The notes under the pieces: model-generated
What the model saw: only the letters and a program-made list of their open reading frames with translations
Databases searched by the model: none
Told to the model about the DNA's origin: nothing
Shown: one piece after another, positions 8,530 to 17,535 of the stretch
Layout: the number at the start of each line of letters is the position of its first letter
Position numbering within the stretch: position 1 is the stretch's first letter
Position numbers and translations under genes: made by a program
NCBI RefSeq assembly: GCF_017353415.1
Contig: NZ_JAFMPX010000024.1
Span: 1 to 54,792, forward strand
Direction: 5' to 3'
Length of the DNA: 54,792 nucleotides
Source of the DNA: Arthrobacter sp. E3
GTDB taxonomy: Bacteria > Actinomycetota > Actinomycetes > Actinomycetales > Micrococcaceae

Positions 8530-9785
8530 GCATGCCGCTGCCCAACGGCGGCGTGCGCAGTCCTTGGGACGGGGCAATCGATTTACAGTTGCTCGAGGCT
8601 GTCCGGCGCAACGTTTTGGCGCAGCCTGGTCCGGTGACGGAGTTACAGGTCGCAGCCGCTGTTCGGGAAAGTGGACGGTTGCTGGGGGCGGCTGGCTCGC
8701 TCGTGGCCATGGAACGGATCGCAGCTGAACTCAACGGGCTTGGCCCCCTCCAAGGTCTGGTGAATGATCCAGCCGTCACAGATATTTTCGTCAATGCACC
8801 TGATTCGGTGTGGCAGGACCGTGGGGCCGGACCGGAACGGGTGCCTGTGGGATTTTCCAATGAGAGTGAACTCCGTGCCCTTGCAGTGAGGCTCGTGGCA
8901 AGCAGCGGACGCAGGCTGGATGAGAGCAGCCCGTGCGTGGATGTGAGAATTTCCGCCGGGTACAGAGTTCATGCCGTGCTGCCGCCCATTTCGACCGCCG
9001 GAACGCTGTTGTCCATCAGGATTAAGCGCCGAACTGTGCTCACACTCGCCCAGCTGGTCGAAGCAGGCAGCGTGGAACCTTTGATGGGACAGGTGATGGC
9101 CGCCATCGTTGAGCGTAGGCTGAACTTTCTGATTAGCGGCGCAACTGGGGCTGGGAAGACAACGCTGCTTTCAACCCTCCTGGGATTGTGCCCGGCCGCA
9201 GAACGGTTGGTGCTCATAGAAGACGCGGCTGAGCTGGAGCCGGAGCACCCGCATGTGGTGACACTTGCGGCCCGCCATGAAAACGCCGAAGGGGCCGGGG
9301 CCTTGGATTTGGCGGAACTGGTGCGCCAAGCATTGCGCATGAATCCAGGTCGGTTGATTGTTGGCGAATGCCGCGGCAGAGAAGTGCGTGAACTGCTCAT
9401 GGCGATGAACACCGGCCATAGCGGAGGTGGGGGAACCATCCATGCCAACAGTGCCGGCGACGTGCCAGCGCGTCTGGCAGCTCTGGGTGCGCTCGCCGGA
9501 CTGAGCCCTGAGGCAGTTTTTCTGCAGGCTGCCAGCGCACTGGACGTGGTCATCCACCTGACGCGCACAAACGGTGGTCGCGTTGTCGCTGAGATTGCCA
9601 TGGTCGATCTACGTGAGAGCCGGATGAAAGTGGTGACGGCGCTTTCCCGCCACACAACGCCGGAGGGTGCCACCGAATTGGTGCAGGGCCCCGCTTGGCT
9701 GGCACTGGCTGAAAAGTTGAGTTTGACGCACGACGACGTTCCGCTCGTTCCCGATGCAGCCCAGCACTTCGGTGTGCCGACATGA
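8526..9785 (+). CDS. tadA: TadA/CpaF secretion ATPase
   Basis: Hexameric type II/IV secretion ATPase that powers pilin polymerisation. Walker A GATGAGKTTLLS is near residue 204, and Walker B VLIEDAAELEPEHPHV follows. The Asp/His boxes are seen in LRMNPGRLIVGECRGREVRE and GHSGGGGTIHANSAGDV. An N-terminal CpaF-like region with DIFVNAPDSVWQDRG precedes the core. The 419 residues fit the family. Start ATG 8526 overlaps the ssd stop, and its own stop overlaps tadB, which is strong evidence for one operon. The protein is cytoplasmic and docks on the TadB/TadC platform. Confidence 0.95.
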   Translation: MSMPLPNGGVRSPWDGAIDLQLLEAVRRNVLAQPGPVTELQVAAAVRESGRLLGAAGSLVAMERIAAELNGLGPLQGLVNDPAVTDIFVNAPDSVWQDRGAGPERVPVGFSNESELRALAVRLVASSGRRLDESSPCVDVRISAGYRVHAVLPPISTAGTLLSIRIKRRTVLTLAQLVEAGSVEPLMGQVMAAIVERRLNFLISGATGAGKTTLLSTLLGLCPAAERLVLIEDAAELEPEHPHVVTLAARHENAEGAGALDLAELVRQALRMNPGRLIVGECRGREVRELLMAMNTGHSGGGGTIHANSAGDVPARLAALGALAGLSPEAVFLQAASALDVVIHLTRTNGGRVVAEIAMVDLRESRMKVVTALSRHTTPEGATELVQGPAWLALAEKLSLTHDDVPLVPDAAQHFGVPT

Positions 9786-10663
9786 GCTCACTATTGGTCT
9801 TCGCACTGGCCGCGGCAGCATGCTTCCTTGCTGTCCTTGGAGGCTCAACTTGGCGTGTTCCCCATCATGGCGGAGATGGGAGTGCTCGCAAAGCAACCGG
9901 CCGTACCGGACTGAACGCAGCCGAATCGCTTCCCCGGCTGGTTCGGCAGCTGGCGTCGCTGTTGGCTGCGGGCCGGTCGGGGCCCATGGTGTGGGGAGCC
10001 TTGGCCCCGGTGCTGGCGATGCAGCAGGCACGGAGCCCCACAGCTAGCCCTGCTGTTCCACCGTTCCGTGCGGAGGGGAGTGCCGTTGGCATGCCCGACG
10101 ATGCCGTCCTTGTGATGGTGCTTGCGGTGCAGCGGGCAACATTGATGGGGATGCCCACTGCAGCAGCCATACGAAATTCCTGCGGTATGGCAACCGTGCC
10201 CTCTGGACGACTAAGAATCCGCAGGCGTGGGCCGGGCATGACAGCGGAACAGCACAGAATGTGGCTTGACGTGGCTGCCTGCTTTGAAGTGTGCGAGGGC
10301 AGTGGGGCACCCGTCGCCGCAATCCTTGACCGCCTTGCACAGGCCATCGAAGCAGAACAGGATGCTGTTGCGTTGCGAGAAACTGCACTCGCAGGACCAC
10401 GCGCAACAGTAAGGCTATTGAGCTGGCTGCCGTCTATTGGGTTGGGGCTGGGCATCGTCATGGGAGTGGATCCAATCGGTGCATTGTTGGGCAGCCCGCT
10501 TGGCTGGGCGGTGCTGGCCGCAGGTGTCCTGTTTTCACTGGTTGGAAGGATCTGGTCTGCGCGGATGATCACTGGTGCTGCCCGTCCTCCGGAACTCACG
10601 CCGAGGCAAAGTGCGGCGGCTAACAAGCTGAAGAGAGCCTTCGCGTCCGGCCGGGGGTGGTGA
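9782..10663 (+). CDS. tadB: TadB-like inner-membrane platform protein
   Basis: GspF/TadB family membrane scaffold for the TadA ATPase. The 293 residues begin with one hydrophobic helix (LLVFALAAAACFLAVLGG). A soluble region contains the conserved AVQRATLMGMPTAAAI and CFEVCEGSGAPVAAILDRLAQAIEAEQ blocks. Two hydrophobic segments end it (LPSIGLGLGIVMGVDPIGAL and WAVLAAGVLFSLVG). The 4-base ATGA overlap with tadA supports coupling. Family assignment is secure from context and the block around CEGSGAPV; pilus assembly is inferred from the whole cluster. Confidence 0.88.
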   Translation: MSSLLVFALAAAACFLAVLGGSTWRVPHHGGDGSARKATGRTGLNAAESLPRLVRQLASLLAAGRSGPMVWGALAPVLAMQQARSPTASPAVPPFRAEGSAVGMPDDAVLVMVLAVQRATLMGMPTAAAIRNSCGMATVPSGRLRIRRRGPGMTAEQHRMWLDVAACFEVCEGSGAPVAAILDRLAQAIEAEQDAVALRETALAGPRATVRLLSWLPSIGLGLGIVMGVDPIGALLGSPLGWAVLAAGVLFSLVGRIWSARMITGAARPPELTPRQSAAANKLKRAFASGRGW

Positions 10664-10665
10664 GC

Positions 10666-11280
10666 ATGGCCGCAGTGTTGGTCTTTGTATTGTCGGCTCT
10701 GGCGGTTTTGAGCGTGTGGGGCGGACCTGCCGGGATGGACGGTGGAGGCTTGGTTGCGTGCGCACAGCGTCGTAGCACGAATCCCGGGGGCCGAACGGCA
10801 GCTGGGTCCGCGATTGGCTCAGGCCGCGCAGCGACGCCTAGTCCGTCAAGCGGAGTTGCCTCAGTCCCGCTGCTGCTTGAACTATTGGGAACTGCATTGG
10901 AATCAGGACTCACCGTTCAAGGTGCCCTGCGGGTGGTGGCAGGGGTGGCCGAGCCAAGAGTTCGCGGGTGCTTGCTGCAGGTGGTGGCCGGTCTGGAGAT
11001 TGGTGCGTCCTGGGATGACTCTTGGGACGGCAAGCTGCTGCGCGCAGACATGATCCAAATCCACGACGCCTTGAGTTTCGGGGCGCTGACAGGAGCCTCA
11101 GTGGCCCCGCTGCTGTACGCCGAAGCACAGCAGTGTCGGCGGTTGGCTGGCCGCTTTGCAGAGAAGCGTGCAGCTGCGCTGGGCGTGAAGCTGGTGCTGC
11201 CTTTGGGACTTTGTGCCTTGCCAGCTTTTATCGCTTTGGGTGTTGTCCCGGTGGTGATGGCGATGATTCCGCAGTTCTAG
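10666..11280 (+). CDS. tadC: TadC-like inner-membrane platform protein
   Basis: Second GspF-fold platform protein, 204 residues from ATG 10666; GTG codons at 10657 and 10660 are possible alternatives, the latter overlapping the tadB stop. The segment VPLLLELLGTALESGLTVQGAL is the TadC-like core. The C-terminal hydrophobic pair LVLPLGLCALPAFIALGVVPVVMAMI is typical. It is shorter than proteobacterial TadC, as in other actinobacterial clusters. A gap of about 236 bases separates it from the pilin-like gene; I see no supported gene there. Confidence 0.85.
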   Translation: MAAVLVFVLSALAVLSVWGGPAGMDGGGLVACAQRRSTNPGGRTAAGSAIGSGRAATPSPSSGVASVPLLLELLGTALESGLTVQGALRVVAGVAEPRVRGCLLQVVAGLEIGASWDDSWDGKLLRADMIQIHDALSFGALTGASVAPLLYAEAQQCRRLAGRFAEKRAAALGVKLVLPLGLCALPAFIALGVVPVVMAMIPQF

Positions 11281-11516
11281 GTCCGCATGGGTTCCTCCAC
11301 AAGCACGGCTGGCCGCAGGCTCTTCCACGAATCAGCAAAGTGGTCTTTCGCCAGCGCTGGACAAGGACAAGAGTTGATTCATCAGCTTGGGCAAGGACGC
11401 CGGTTCAGTGTGAACCGACGGCCGCATGTGGGCCCGGGCGGTACCGATGCCGGGGACTGTGCAACTGTCCTTGGCGGGTCTTCCGGCTCAGGAGGACCCT
11501 GAACCAAGGAGTCGAA

Positions 11517-11834
11517 ATGAACAGCAGTGAAGCTGTACAGGAAATCAAAACCGGCACGCACTGTGCCACGGACACCGGCAACATTCGGGAAATCTTCCCC
11601 GGAGCAAGCCGGAGCACACCCGTGCGGAACCATGGCAGTGGAGCCCAAGCTGGCAGCCGTCGGTCACTAGCGAAGCGGGCCAGGGTCGGAATGGAAAACG
11701 GCATGGCAACTGCTGAATATGCCATCGCTACGTTGGCTGCCGTGGGGTTTGCCGGACTGCTCGTCGTGATTCTCAAGAGCGATGAAGTCCGCGGCTTTCT
11801 GCTCAATGTCATACGCACGGCATTGAGCTTTTAG
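11517..11834 (+). CDS. DUF4244 protein, probable Flp pilin
   Basis: Small single-helix protein of 105 residues, the probable major pilin of the Tad system. The core GMATAEYAIATLAAVGFAGLL followed by a hydrophobic helix matches the Flp pattern: Gly, Glu at +5 and Tyr at +6 after a hydrophilic leader (near residue 60). Cleavage before that helix by a prepilin peptidase is expected, but no peptidase gene is in the window. ATG 11517 has a clear AAGGAG (11506-11511). The leader is unusually long for Flp pilins, as is common in DUF4244 proteins. The gap before it could contain a separate promoter for high expression. Confidence 0.88.
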   Translation: MNSSEAVQEIKTGTHCATDTGNIREIFPGASRSTPVRNHGSGAQAGSRRSLAKRARVGMENGMATAEYAIATLAAVGFAGLLVVILKSDEVRGFLLNVIRTALSF

Positions 11835-11862
11835 CTAGTACAGCGAATCGGGGCAAGTGATC

Positions 11863-12492
11863 ATGCGACGGCCACCTGAGTCAGCGGAGGAGCTGAAGGT
11901 TGTGAAGAGACAGAGGCTCACTGATGTCCATTCTTGTGGCCTGCGCAGGGTGGAGCCCGTGCGAGGATCCGTGACCGCCGAACTGGCAGTGGTACTTCCT
12001 GCCGTGACGGTGCTGGTGGCATTGCTGATGCTCAGCGTTGCTGCGGGCATGCTCCAGCTGCGGCTGGAGGAGGGGGCCAGAGCGGGTGCAAGGGCGCTGG
12101 CGCGCGGTGATTCGTCGGCGCAGGTGCTCGAACTTGTGGCAACCGTGGCCGGAGGAACTGCCGTCGTTTCGTTGGGAAGTTCGGGCGGTTATGCGAGCGT
12201 CACGGTCCAAGGCAGGGTGGGTGGGGCGCTATCCGGGCTTGTGCCTTGGACGCAATCCGCACACGCCAGTGCCCGGGTTGAATCCACCGGCCGGCCGCTG
12301 AAGGCTCAATCAGCGGACACCCGACCGCCGGCAGTGGATTCAGATTCCGGCGTCATGCCGTTGCTGCGAGGATTTGCCGTACGCAAGTCGTCGCTGTGGC
12401 GATGGGCGCGGACTCCCGAGTGCCCGCTCGCAACTGGTCAGTGCTCGGCCAGCGCGATGAGTTGGAGGGGAGCGCTGCATGTCCACGGATGA
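11863..12492 (+). CDS. tadE: TadE-like pseudopilin
   Basis: Minor pilin-like protein of 209 residues. A Gly-Ser-Val-Thr-Ala-Glu sequence is followed by a long hydrophobic helix (LAVVLPAVTVLVALLMLSV, about residues 42-60), the standard TadE signature. The soluble part with QLRLEEGARAGARALARGD also fits. The last 60 residues (after about residue 148, from SADTRPP) look unlike the family and are rich in Trp/Arg/Ser. The natural stop may have been lost here, or the tail may simply be lineage-specific. It overlaps the next gene by 14 bases. ATG 11863 is tentative; GTG 11857 is in frame just upstream. Confidence 0.8.
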   Translation: MRRPPESAEELKVVKRQRLTDVHSCGLRRVEPVRGSVTAELAVVLPAVTVLVALLMLSVAAGMLQLRLEEGARAGARALARGDSSAQVLELVATVAGGTAVVSLGSSGGYASVTVQGRVGGALSGLVPWTQSAHASARVESTGRPLKAQSADTRPPAVDSDSGVMPLLRGFAVRKSSLWRWARTPECPLATGQCSASAMSWRGALHVHG

Positions 12493-13069
12493 GTCGGGCG
12501 CGGGGACCATGCTGGCTGCCGGTCTGGCCCTGGCTGTGCTGCTGCTCATGGCTCTGGTGCTAGGACTTGGCCAGGCGGCCGCTGCAGCCGCGCGGGCGGC
12601 GACCGCTGCGGACTTGGCAGCCCTTGCCGCCGCCGACGCCTTCAGGGGATTGAGTCAAGGAATGCCCTGTCAGCTCGCCGCAGAAGTCTCGGAACGGAAC
12701 GGGGCAACATTGCAGGAGTGCATGCTGGCAGGGGACCGCTCTGTTCAAGTGAGAGTTTCTGTTGGTACTTCGCTGCCGTGGCCGGCACACGGCAGCGCGA
12801 GGGCAGGCCCTCCTCCAGATACCGTTCATCCGGTCAGCGTGTCGGTGTCGCTGATTGGCGTTAGCAGCAATTGCCCGTACCGTCCGTTGGCTTTGCCTGC
12901 GGCTTTCAGGTGGTGCCGGGACTTGCCATCTGAATGTCAACGCGGTGCGTTGTCGAGCAGGACCTTCAGCAACAGGACTGCTCCCGCCTTGTCGAGGGGG
13001 TTGTTTTTGTTGCCGCATTTGGGGGACTGCACGCATGAGGGGCAGCCGGACGGGCATTCACAAGCCTGA
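12479..13069 (+). CDS. TadG-like (Rv3654c-type) protein with run-on C-terminus
   Basis: Last gene of the Tad operon. The N-terminal region GAGTMLAAGLALAVLLLMALVLGLG and the Ala-rich helix with ATAADLAALAAADAF are characteristic of the Rv3654c family of secreted Flp-locus proteins. Family-like sequence ends near residue 115 (ARAGPPP). The frame stays open for another 80 residues that resemble nothing and lie largely antisense to the 3' end of the helicase gene, overlapping it by 133 bases. A lost stop codon or a frameshift near 12810-12820 is the simplest reading; the N-terminal half is real. Confidence 0.72.
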   Translation: MSTDESGAGTMLAAGLALAVLLLMALVLGLGQAAAAAARAATAADLAALAAADAFRGLSQGMPCQLAAEVSERNGATLQECMLAGDRSVQVRVSVGTSLPWPAHGSARAGPPPDTVHPVSVSVSLIGVSSNCPYRPLALPAAFRWCRDLPSECQRGALSSRTFSNRTAPALSRGLFLLPHLGDCTHEGQPDGHSQA

Positions 13070-15267
13070 ATGGCTTCCATGGTGGCCTTGAGCCAGATTC
13101 TGGCCATGTCAAAGCCTCGCTCAGCAAAGCCGGCCCCGCCGGGATGGCCGTCGTAAACGAAAATTGTGGGCTGGCCGGTGTCGGCGTGCATGGCCGTGGA
13201 GACACCGCCAACATCCCACCTGTCGCTGGAGGCCACCAAGGGCAGCAACCCGATGGCCGCGTGTTCGGCAGCATGCAGGGCACCGGGGAATTGTGGTTCC
13301 ACGAGTCCACCGGCCAACAAAGTGGCGTTGTCGAGGGTGAACCACACTGCTTTAGTGAAGAGGTCACGGGCCTCCAGTTCCAACGGTTCTTCGCCGAGAA
13401 CTTCGTTGGACATCACGGCCTTGCGTTGAAAGGACACGACTTGGGTGCGCACTTGGACGGGACCAAAATGCATTTCCACCGGTCCCCAGAGCTGATGCTT
13501 CGTCGACTCAAGGACTTCGATCTGGGTGACGTCGCGGGCAGTGGTGTAAAAGTCGGGGGTGCCCCGGCGGACCAAGGCACAATGCTCGGCCTCATTGAGT
13601 TCCAGCACCATGTAGTTCGTGCCCTGATGGACGTACACGGCACCAGTGTGAGCCTGATAGTGGGACTGCGGTGATCCCATGGTCCCCAACAGGGCTCCGG
13701 TGTCTGCCTCGATGATGTTGATGGGCCCACCACCATCTTCACGCAGGTTCACCATGGCTGCGGCGCTTTGCGGATGGGTCCAGAACCAGCCGCTCGGGCG
13801 CTTGCGCAGGTACCCCTGCGCCACCAACTGATCGAGCAGGGCTGGTGTGCTGGCGTCAAAAATGTCCAAGTCCTGGTAGGTGAGGGGCATTTCGGCGGCT
13901 GCTGCACACAGATGCGGACCCAAAACATAGGGGTTGGCGGGGTCGAACACCGTGGCTTCCATTGCCCTGTCAAAAATGGCCTCAGGGTGGTGTACCAGGA
14001 ACGTGTCAAGAGGATCGTCGCTGGCAACGAAAGCGGCCAGCGCGTCTTGGCCGGCCCTTCCGGCTCGGCCAATCTGTTGGAAGAAAGAAGCTCTGGTACC
14101 TGGCCAGCCGGCTACCAAAACAGCATCCAAGCCGGAGATGTCGATGCCCAGCTCCAAAGCGGAGGTGCTGGAAACCCCCAGCAGGTTCCCTGCCCGGAGA
14201 GCTGCCTCCAGTTCTCGGCGTTCTTCTGGGAGGTATCCCGAACGGTAGGCAGCCACGCGTGGCGGAAGGCTCGGATCGACCTCTTCCAACAGGCGTTTCG
14301 TCACGGAAGCAATGGTTTCGGCGCCGCGCCGTGACTTGATGAAGGCGATCGTCCGCACGTGCGCAGAAACAAGGTTGGCCAGCAGATCAGAAGTCTCGGC
14401 AATCGACGTTCGCCGGGTTTTGGCTCCGTTCTCGCCGGCAAAATCCGTTAGCTCAGGTTCCCATAAAGCGACTGTGGTGGCCCCGTGGGGGGAACAGTCC
14501 TCGGTCACGGTAATGACGGGCGCACCAATCAGGCGGGCAAAAGACTCACCAGGGTCCGCAGAAGTGGCGGACGCCCCAATAAACACGGGAGTGGAACCAT
14601 AGTGGGCGCAGATTCTCCGTAACCGGCGCAACAGTACCGCCACATGTGAACCAAAGACGCCCCTATAGCTGTGGGCTTCATCGATGATCACGTATTGCAG
14701 CCGTCTGAAGAAACGCGCCCACCACGTATGGTTGGGCAGCACACCAAAGTGCAGCATATCGGGATTGCACAGGATGAAATTGCTGTGATCGCGAAGCCAG
14801 CGTCGATCACCCGGGGCCGTGTCGCCGTCGTAGGTGGCTGCACGCAAGGTGGGCAGGTGCAGTGAGTTCAGTGCTGCCAGCTGGTCTGCCGCCAGTGCCT
14901 TGGTGGGGGAAAGGTATAGGGCAACGGCACCTTCGGTTTCGAGCAGACCGGGGTTCTCATTCACCTTTAGCTGCGCCCTGTGCACCGCATCAATGGCTGG
15001 CAATTGGTAGGCCAATGACTTGCCGGAGGCTGTGCCGGTGGCGATGATGGTGTGGCGTCCCTGGTGGGCGGCCTCGGCCCCTTCCACCTGGTGGCGCCAC
15101 GGCTGGTCCACCCCCAGAAACGAGTACGCCCGCACTATGTCAGGGTGCACCCATTGCGGCCAAGGTGTATTGACTGCCTGCCTGGCCGGAATGTTGTGGA
15201 CATGTTGCAGTTGCGGAGGGTTTGTTCCCCCGCCCAGCAACGAGATCAGCGAATTATTGGGTGACAC
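12937..15267 (-). CDS. DEAD/DEAH-box helicase with C-terminal DUF1998 zinc domain (MrfA/Hrq1 type)
   Basis: ATP-dependent DNA helicase of the MrfA/YprA/Hrq1 family, which acts in repair of mitomycin-type damage in Bacillus. Motif I is ATGTASGKS near residue 75, motif II DEAH near 194, and motif VI QQIGRAGRAG near 405. The C-terminal DUF1998 has cysteines in CECPSGCPSCVQSPKCGNK that should bind zinc. The 776 residues are full length. The start is GTG 15267; the ATGs just upstream are out of frame. It lies 24 bases after the GNAT gene on the same strand. Its 3' end overlaps the opposing Tad gene. The repair role is inferred from family. Confidence 0.92.
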   Translation of the reverse strand: MSPNNSLISLLGGGTNPPQLQHVHNIPARQAVNTPWPQWVHPDIVRAYSFLGVDQPWRHQVEGAEAAHQGRHTIIATGTASGKSLAYQLPAIDAVHRAQLKVNENPGLLETEGAVALYLSPTKALAADQLAALNSLHLPTLRAATYDGDTAPGDRRWLRDHSNFILCNPDMLHFGVLPNHTWWARFFRRLQYVIIDEAHSYRGVFGSHVAVLLRRLRRICAHYGSTPVFIGASATSADPGESFARLIGAPVITVTEDCSPHGATTVALWEPELTDFAGENGAKTRRTSIAETSDLLANLVSAHVRTIAFIKSRRGAETIASVTKRLLEEVDPSLPPRVAAYRSGYLPEERRELEAALRAGNLLGVSSTSALELGIDISGLDAVLVAGWPGTRASFFQQIGRAGRAGQDALAAFVASDDPLDTFLVHHPEAIFDRAMEATVFDPANPYVLGPHLCAAAAEMPLTYQDLDIFDASTPALLDQLVAQGYLRKRPSGWFWTHPQSAAAMVNLREDGGGPINIIEADTGALLGTMGSPQSHYQAHTGAVYVHQGTNYMVLELNEAEHCALVRRGTPDFYTTARDVTQIEVLESTKHQLWGPVEMHFGPVQVRTQVVSFQRKAVMSNEVLGEEPLELEARDLFTKAVWFTLDNATLLAGGLVEPQFPGALHAAEHAAIGLLPLVASSDRWDVGGVSTAMHADTGQPTIFVYDGHPGGAGFAERGFDMARIWLKATMEAIQACECPSGCPSCVQSPKCGNKNNPLDKAGAVLLLKVLLDNAPR

Positions 15268-15291
15268 CCCATCATTGTGCCACCGTGTCCA

Positions 15292-16005
15292 TCACAGCTT
15301 GGCCATCTCCGCGAGCCGTTCCTTGGGTACCAGAACCGTGACCGGGCTCAGGCTGCGCCAACCAAGTTTGGAATACAAGCGCTGGCCGCTGGTGCTGGCC
15401 AACAGCAAACCCGTGGTGATGGGGTAGTCAAGTGCTCTAGCCGTCAGCGTCCTCATCATTAACATGCCGAAGCCGCGACGGCGGTGGTCCACGTGGGTCT
15501 GCAAGTCATCAAAGATGGCGTATTCACCATAGATGCCCACGCTGCCACTGGCCAGCACCGCATGGTCCCTGATGATGGCCACAGTGAAACGTGCATGGCA
15601 GGGGGATGCACTTCGTTTCCCTCCCATTTTTCGCACCGTCAGCGACAATTCAGGGTCGCCTAGGAATGGATCTTGGTTGTCTTGGGTCTCCATAGCGCAA
15701 GCCATCAGATGTTCGGAGTTGGAAACCATTCCCATTCCTGACTGATGAGCCAAATCGACGTAGCCATGAATATCTGGTCCGATGACGCACAGCGCTCGTT
15801 GGGCGGACTCCGTCACTTCCGCAGCAACGGTGGCGAATGCTGCCGGTGTCGGTGCGGCGGTGAAGTACTCCCAATCGCCGGTGCTGTCCAAGCGCAGGGC
15901 TGCACAGAAGTCGGGTCCAGAGCGACTTTGATAGCTCCGCAGCGCACTCCAACCCGTGAACCATGCTGTTGCGTGGGCTGCAAGCTCCGTGGAACCAACC
16001 ATCAT
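15292..16005 (-). CDS. GNAT family N-acetyltransferase
   Basis: Acyl-CoA-dependent acetyltransferase of unknown substrate, 237 residues. The C-terminal half holds the GNAT core: VAIIRDHAVLASGSVGIYGEYAIFDDLQTH (beta strands before the site), then HRRRGFGMLMMRTLTARAL, which is the acetyl-CoA pyrophosphate loop (R/Q-x-x-G-x-G/A), then a beta-bulge ending in LYSKLGWRSL. The N-terminal 100 residues are diverged and look like a second, degenerate GNAT repeat. ATG 16005 starts it (a second ATG follows directly). The next gene on the same strand is the helicase, 24 bases away. Confidence 0.88.
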   Translation of the reverse strand: MMVGSTELAAHATAWFTGWSALRSYQSRSGPDFCAALRLDSTGDWEYFTAAPTPAAFATVAAEVTESAQRALCVIGPDIHGYVDLAHQSGMGMVSNSEHLMACAMETQDNQDPFLGDPELSLTVRKMGGKRSASPCHARFTVAIIRDHAVLASGSVGIYGEYAIFDDLQTHVDHRRRGFGMLMMRTLTARALDYPITTGLLLASTSGQRLYSKLGWRSLSPVTVLVPKERLAEMAKL

Positions 16006-16084
16006 GTCTCCAGCCTATGTCCGGATGGCGGGAGCGAGCACCAAAAAGCTGAAGCATTTGTTTGCACAACGTAGGCTTTAACAC

Positions 16085-16978
16085 GTGGCTTTGAACAAAA
16101 TTGTGCTCTTTTACGGCTTTACTCCTCTCAGCGATCCGGAAGCGATCAAGCTTTGGCAGCGCGCACTGTGCGAAAAGCTCAACCTCAAGGGGCGCATCCT
16201 CATCTCCAAGGACGGTATCAACGCGACCGTCGGCGGCGACATCAAGGACCTCAAACAATATCTAAAATCCACCCGCGAGTACCCGAGCTTCAAGAACATT
16301 GACATCAAGTGGTCCGACGGCTCAGGCGAGGACTTCCCGCGCCTGAGCGTCAAAGCCCGTGAGGAAATTGTCAGTTTTGGCGCCCCGGGAGAACTCAAAA
16401 TTGATGAGAACGGCGTGATGGGCGGCGGCAAGCACCTCAAGCCCGAAGAACTGCACGAGCTCGTCGCCGAAAAGGGTTCCAAGGGTGAAGAAGTGGTGTT
16501 CTTTGACGGCCGCAATGCCTTTGAAGCCCAGATTGGCAAGTTCAAGGACGCCATTGTCCCGGACGTTGCCACCACCCATGACTTCATCAAGGAACTGGAC
16601 TCCGGCAAGTATGACGACCTCAAAGACAAACCAGTTGTCACCTACTGCACCGGCGGCATCCGCTGCGAAGTCCTCAGCTCTCTTATGGTCAACCGTGGTT
16701 TCAAGGAGGTTTACCAGATGGACGGCGGCATAGTCCGCTATGGCGAAACGTTCAAGGACAAGGGCCTGTGGGAAGGCTCGCTTTACGTGTTTGACAAGCG
16801 TATGCACATGGAATTTAGCGACGAAGCCAAAGAAATCGGCCACTGCATCCGCTGCAACAATCCCAGCAACAAGTTTGAAAACTGCTCGAACCTCAGCTGT
16901 CGCAACCTGAACCTCTACTGCGCCAACTGCGCCAGCGCCCCGGAAACGCTGCTCTGCCCTCAAGGCTGCAGCGCCTGA
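16085..16978 (+). CDS. trhO: tRNA uridine(34) hydroxylase TrhO
   Basis: Rhodanese-like protein (formerly YceA) that hydroxylates U34 of certain tRNAs to 5-hydroxyuridine. The 297 residues contain the N-terminal acylphosphatase-like part ([30 protein letters not shown]). A rhodanese domain follows, with the active-site cysteine in YCTGGIRCE near residue 188. The C-terminal cysteine cluster [14 protein letters not shown]...[11 protein letters not shown] is likely zinc-binding. GTG start at 16085. It is divergent from the GNAT gene across 79 bases. The function is well established for close family members. Confidence 0.93.
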   Translation: MALNKIVLFYGFTPLSDPEAIKLWQRALCEKLNLKGRILISKDGINATVGGDIKDLKQYLKSTREYPSFKNIDIKWSDGSGEDFPRLSVKAREEIVSFGAPGELKIDENGVMGGGKHLKPEELHELVAEKGSKGEEVVFFDGRNAFEAQIGKFKDAIVPDVATTHDFIKELDSGKYDDLKDKPVVTYCTGGIRCEVLSSLMVNRGFKEVYQMDGGIVRYGETFKDKGLWEGSLYVFDKRMHMEFSDEAKEIGHCIRCNNPSNKFENCSNLSCRNLNLYCANCASAPETLLCPQGCSA

Positions 16979-17006
16979 CTGCGCTCCCTTTAACCTGCGT
17001 GGGAGA

Positions 17007-17522
17007 ATGGGTATCATGACTTTGGACCACGAGCTGGACCGTATCATCTCTGACCGGGACCGGGGCAATATGCGGCCCACGATCGATGCTTTGCTGCTGA
17101 TCCATGCGTCCCATTTCGATAATGCCAGGGTGCTTTACGAAGTCGGCGGTGCTTACGACACGGCAGGTATGGAAGAAACGGCACTTGGATTCTACGAGAG
17201 CGCCCTTGCAGCCGGGTTGGCGGATGATCTGCTTCGCCGGTGCTACGTTCAGTACGGATCGACGCTCAGAAACGTGGGCGAGTACGAGAAATCACGTAAG
17301 GTTTTTGCAGCAGCCCGCAAGAAGTTTCCGGAATCCGCTGCGTTGCGAGTTTTCGAAGCCATTACGCTTCATGCCGCTGGGCTGCCTAACGACGCCTTGG
17401 CGTCACTGCTTGAGGTGGCCGTGGACTTGGTTCACGGCCCCGACCTTGATCGATACAAACCTGCTATCAGTGGCAATGCAGCCCACATTCGCTCTCTTGA
17501 CGGAAGCGAAACAGGTTCCTGA
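17007..17522 (+). CDS. Tetratricopeptide-repeat protein
   Basis: A 171-residue soluble protein made almost wholly of helical TPR-like repeats: LYEVGGAYDTAGMEETALGFYESAL, LRRCYVQYGSTLRNVGEYEKSRKVF and LRVFEAITLHAAGLPNDALASLLEVA show the W/L-G-Y-A-F-A spacing. It resembles the small tetratrico-peptide repeat family common in Firmicutes and Actinobacteria. No enzymatic motif is present; a protein-binding role is inferred. ATG 17007 or ATG 17016 may start it; GGGAG lies just before the first. The DUF421 gene begins 13 bases after its stop, so cotranscription is likely. Confidence 0.85.
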   Translation: MGIMTLDHELDRIISDRDRGNMRPTIDALLLIHASHFDNARVLYEVGGAYDTAGMEETALGFYESALAAGLADDLLRRCYVQYGSTLRNVGEYEKSRKVFAAARKKFPESAALRVFEAITLHAAGLPNDALASLLEVAVDLVHGPDLDRYKPAISGNAAHIRSLDGSETGS

Positions 17523-17535
17523 GGAAGGTATCACC

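Noticed and set aside
11287-11502. 71-codon plus-strand ORF between tadC and the pilin-like gene
   Set aside because: Composition is non-specific (Gly/Ser/Arg-rich), there is no ribosome site and no family pattern; probably a chance ORF in high-GC DNA.
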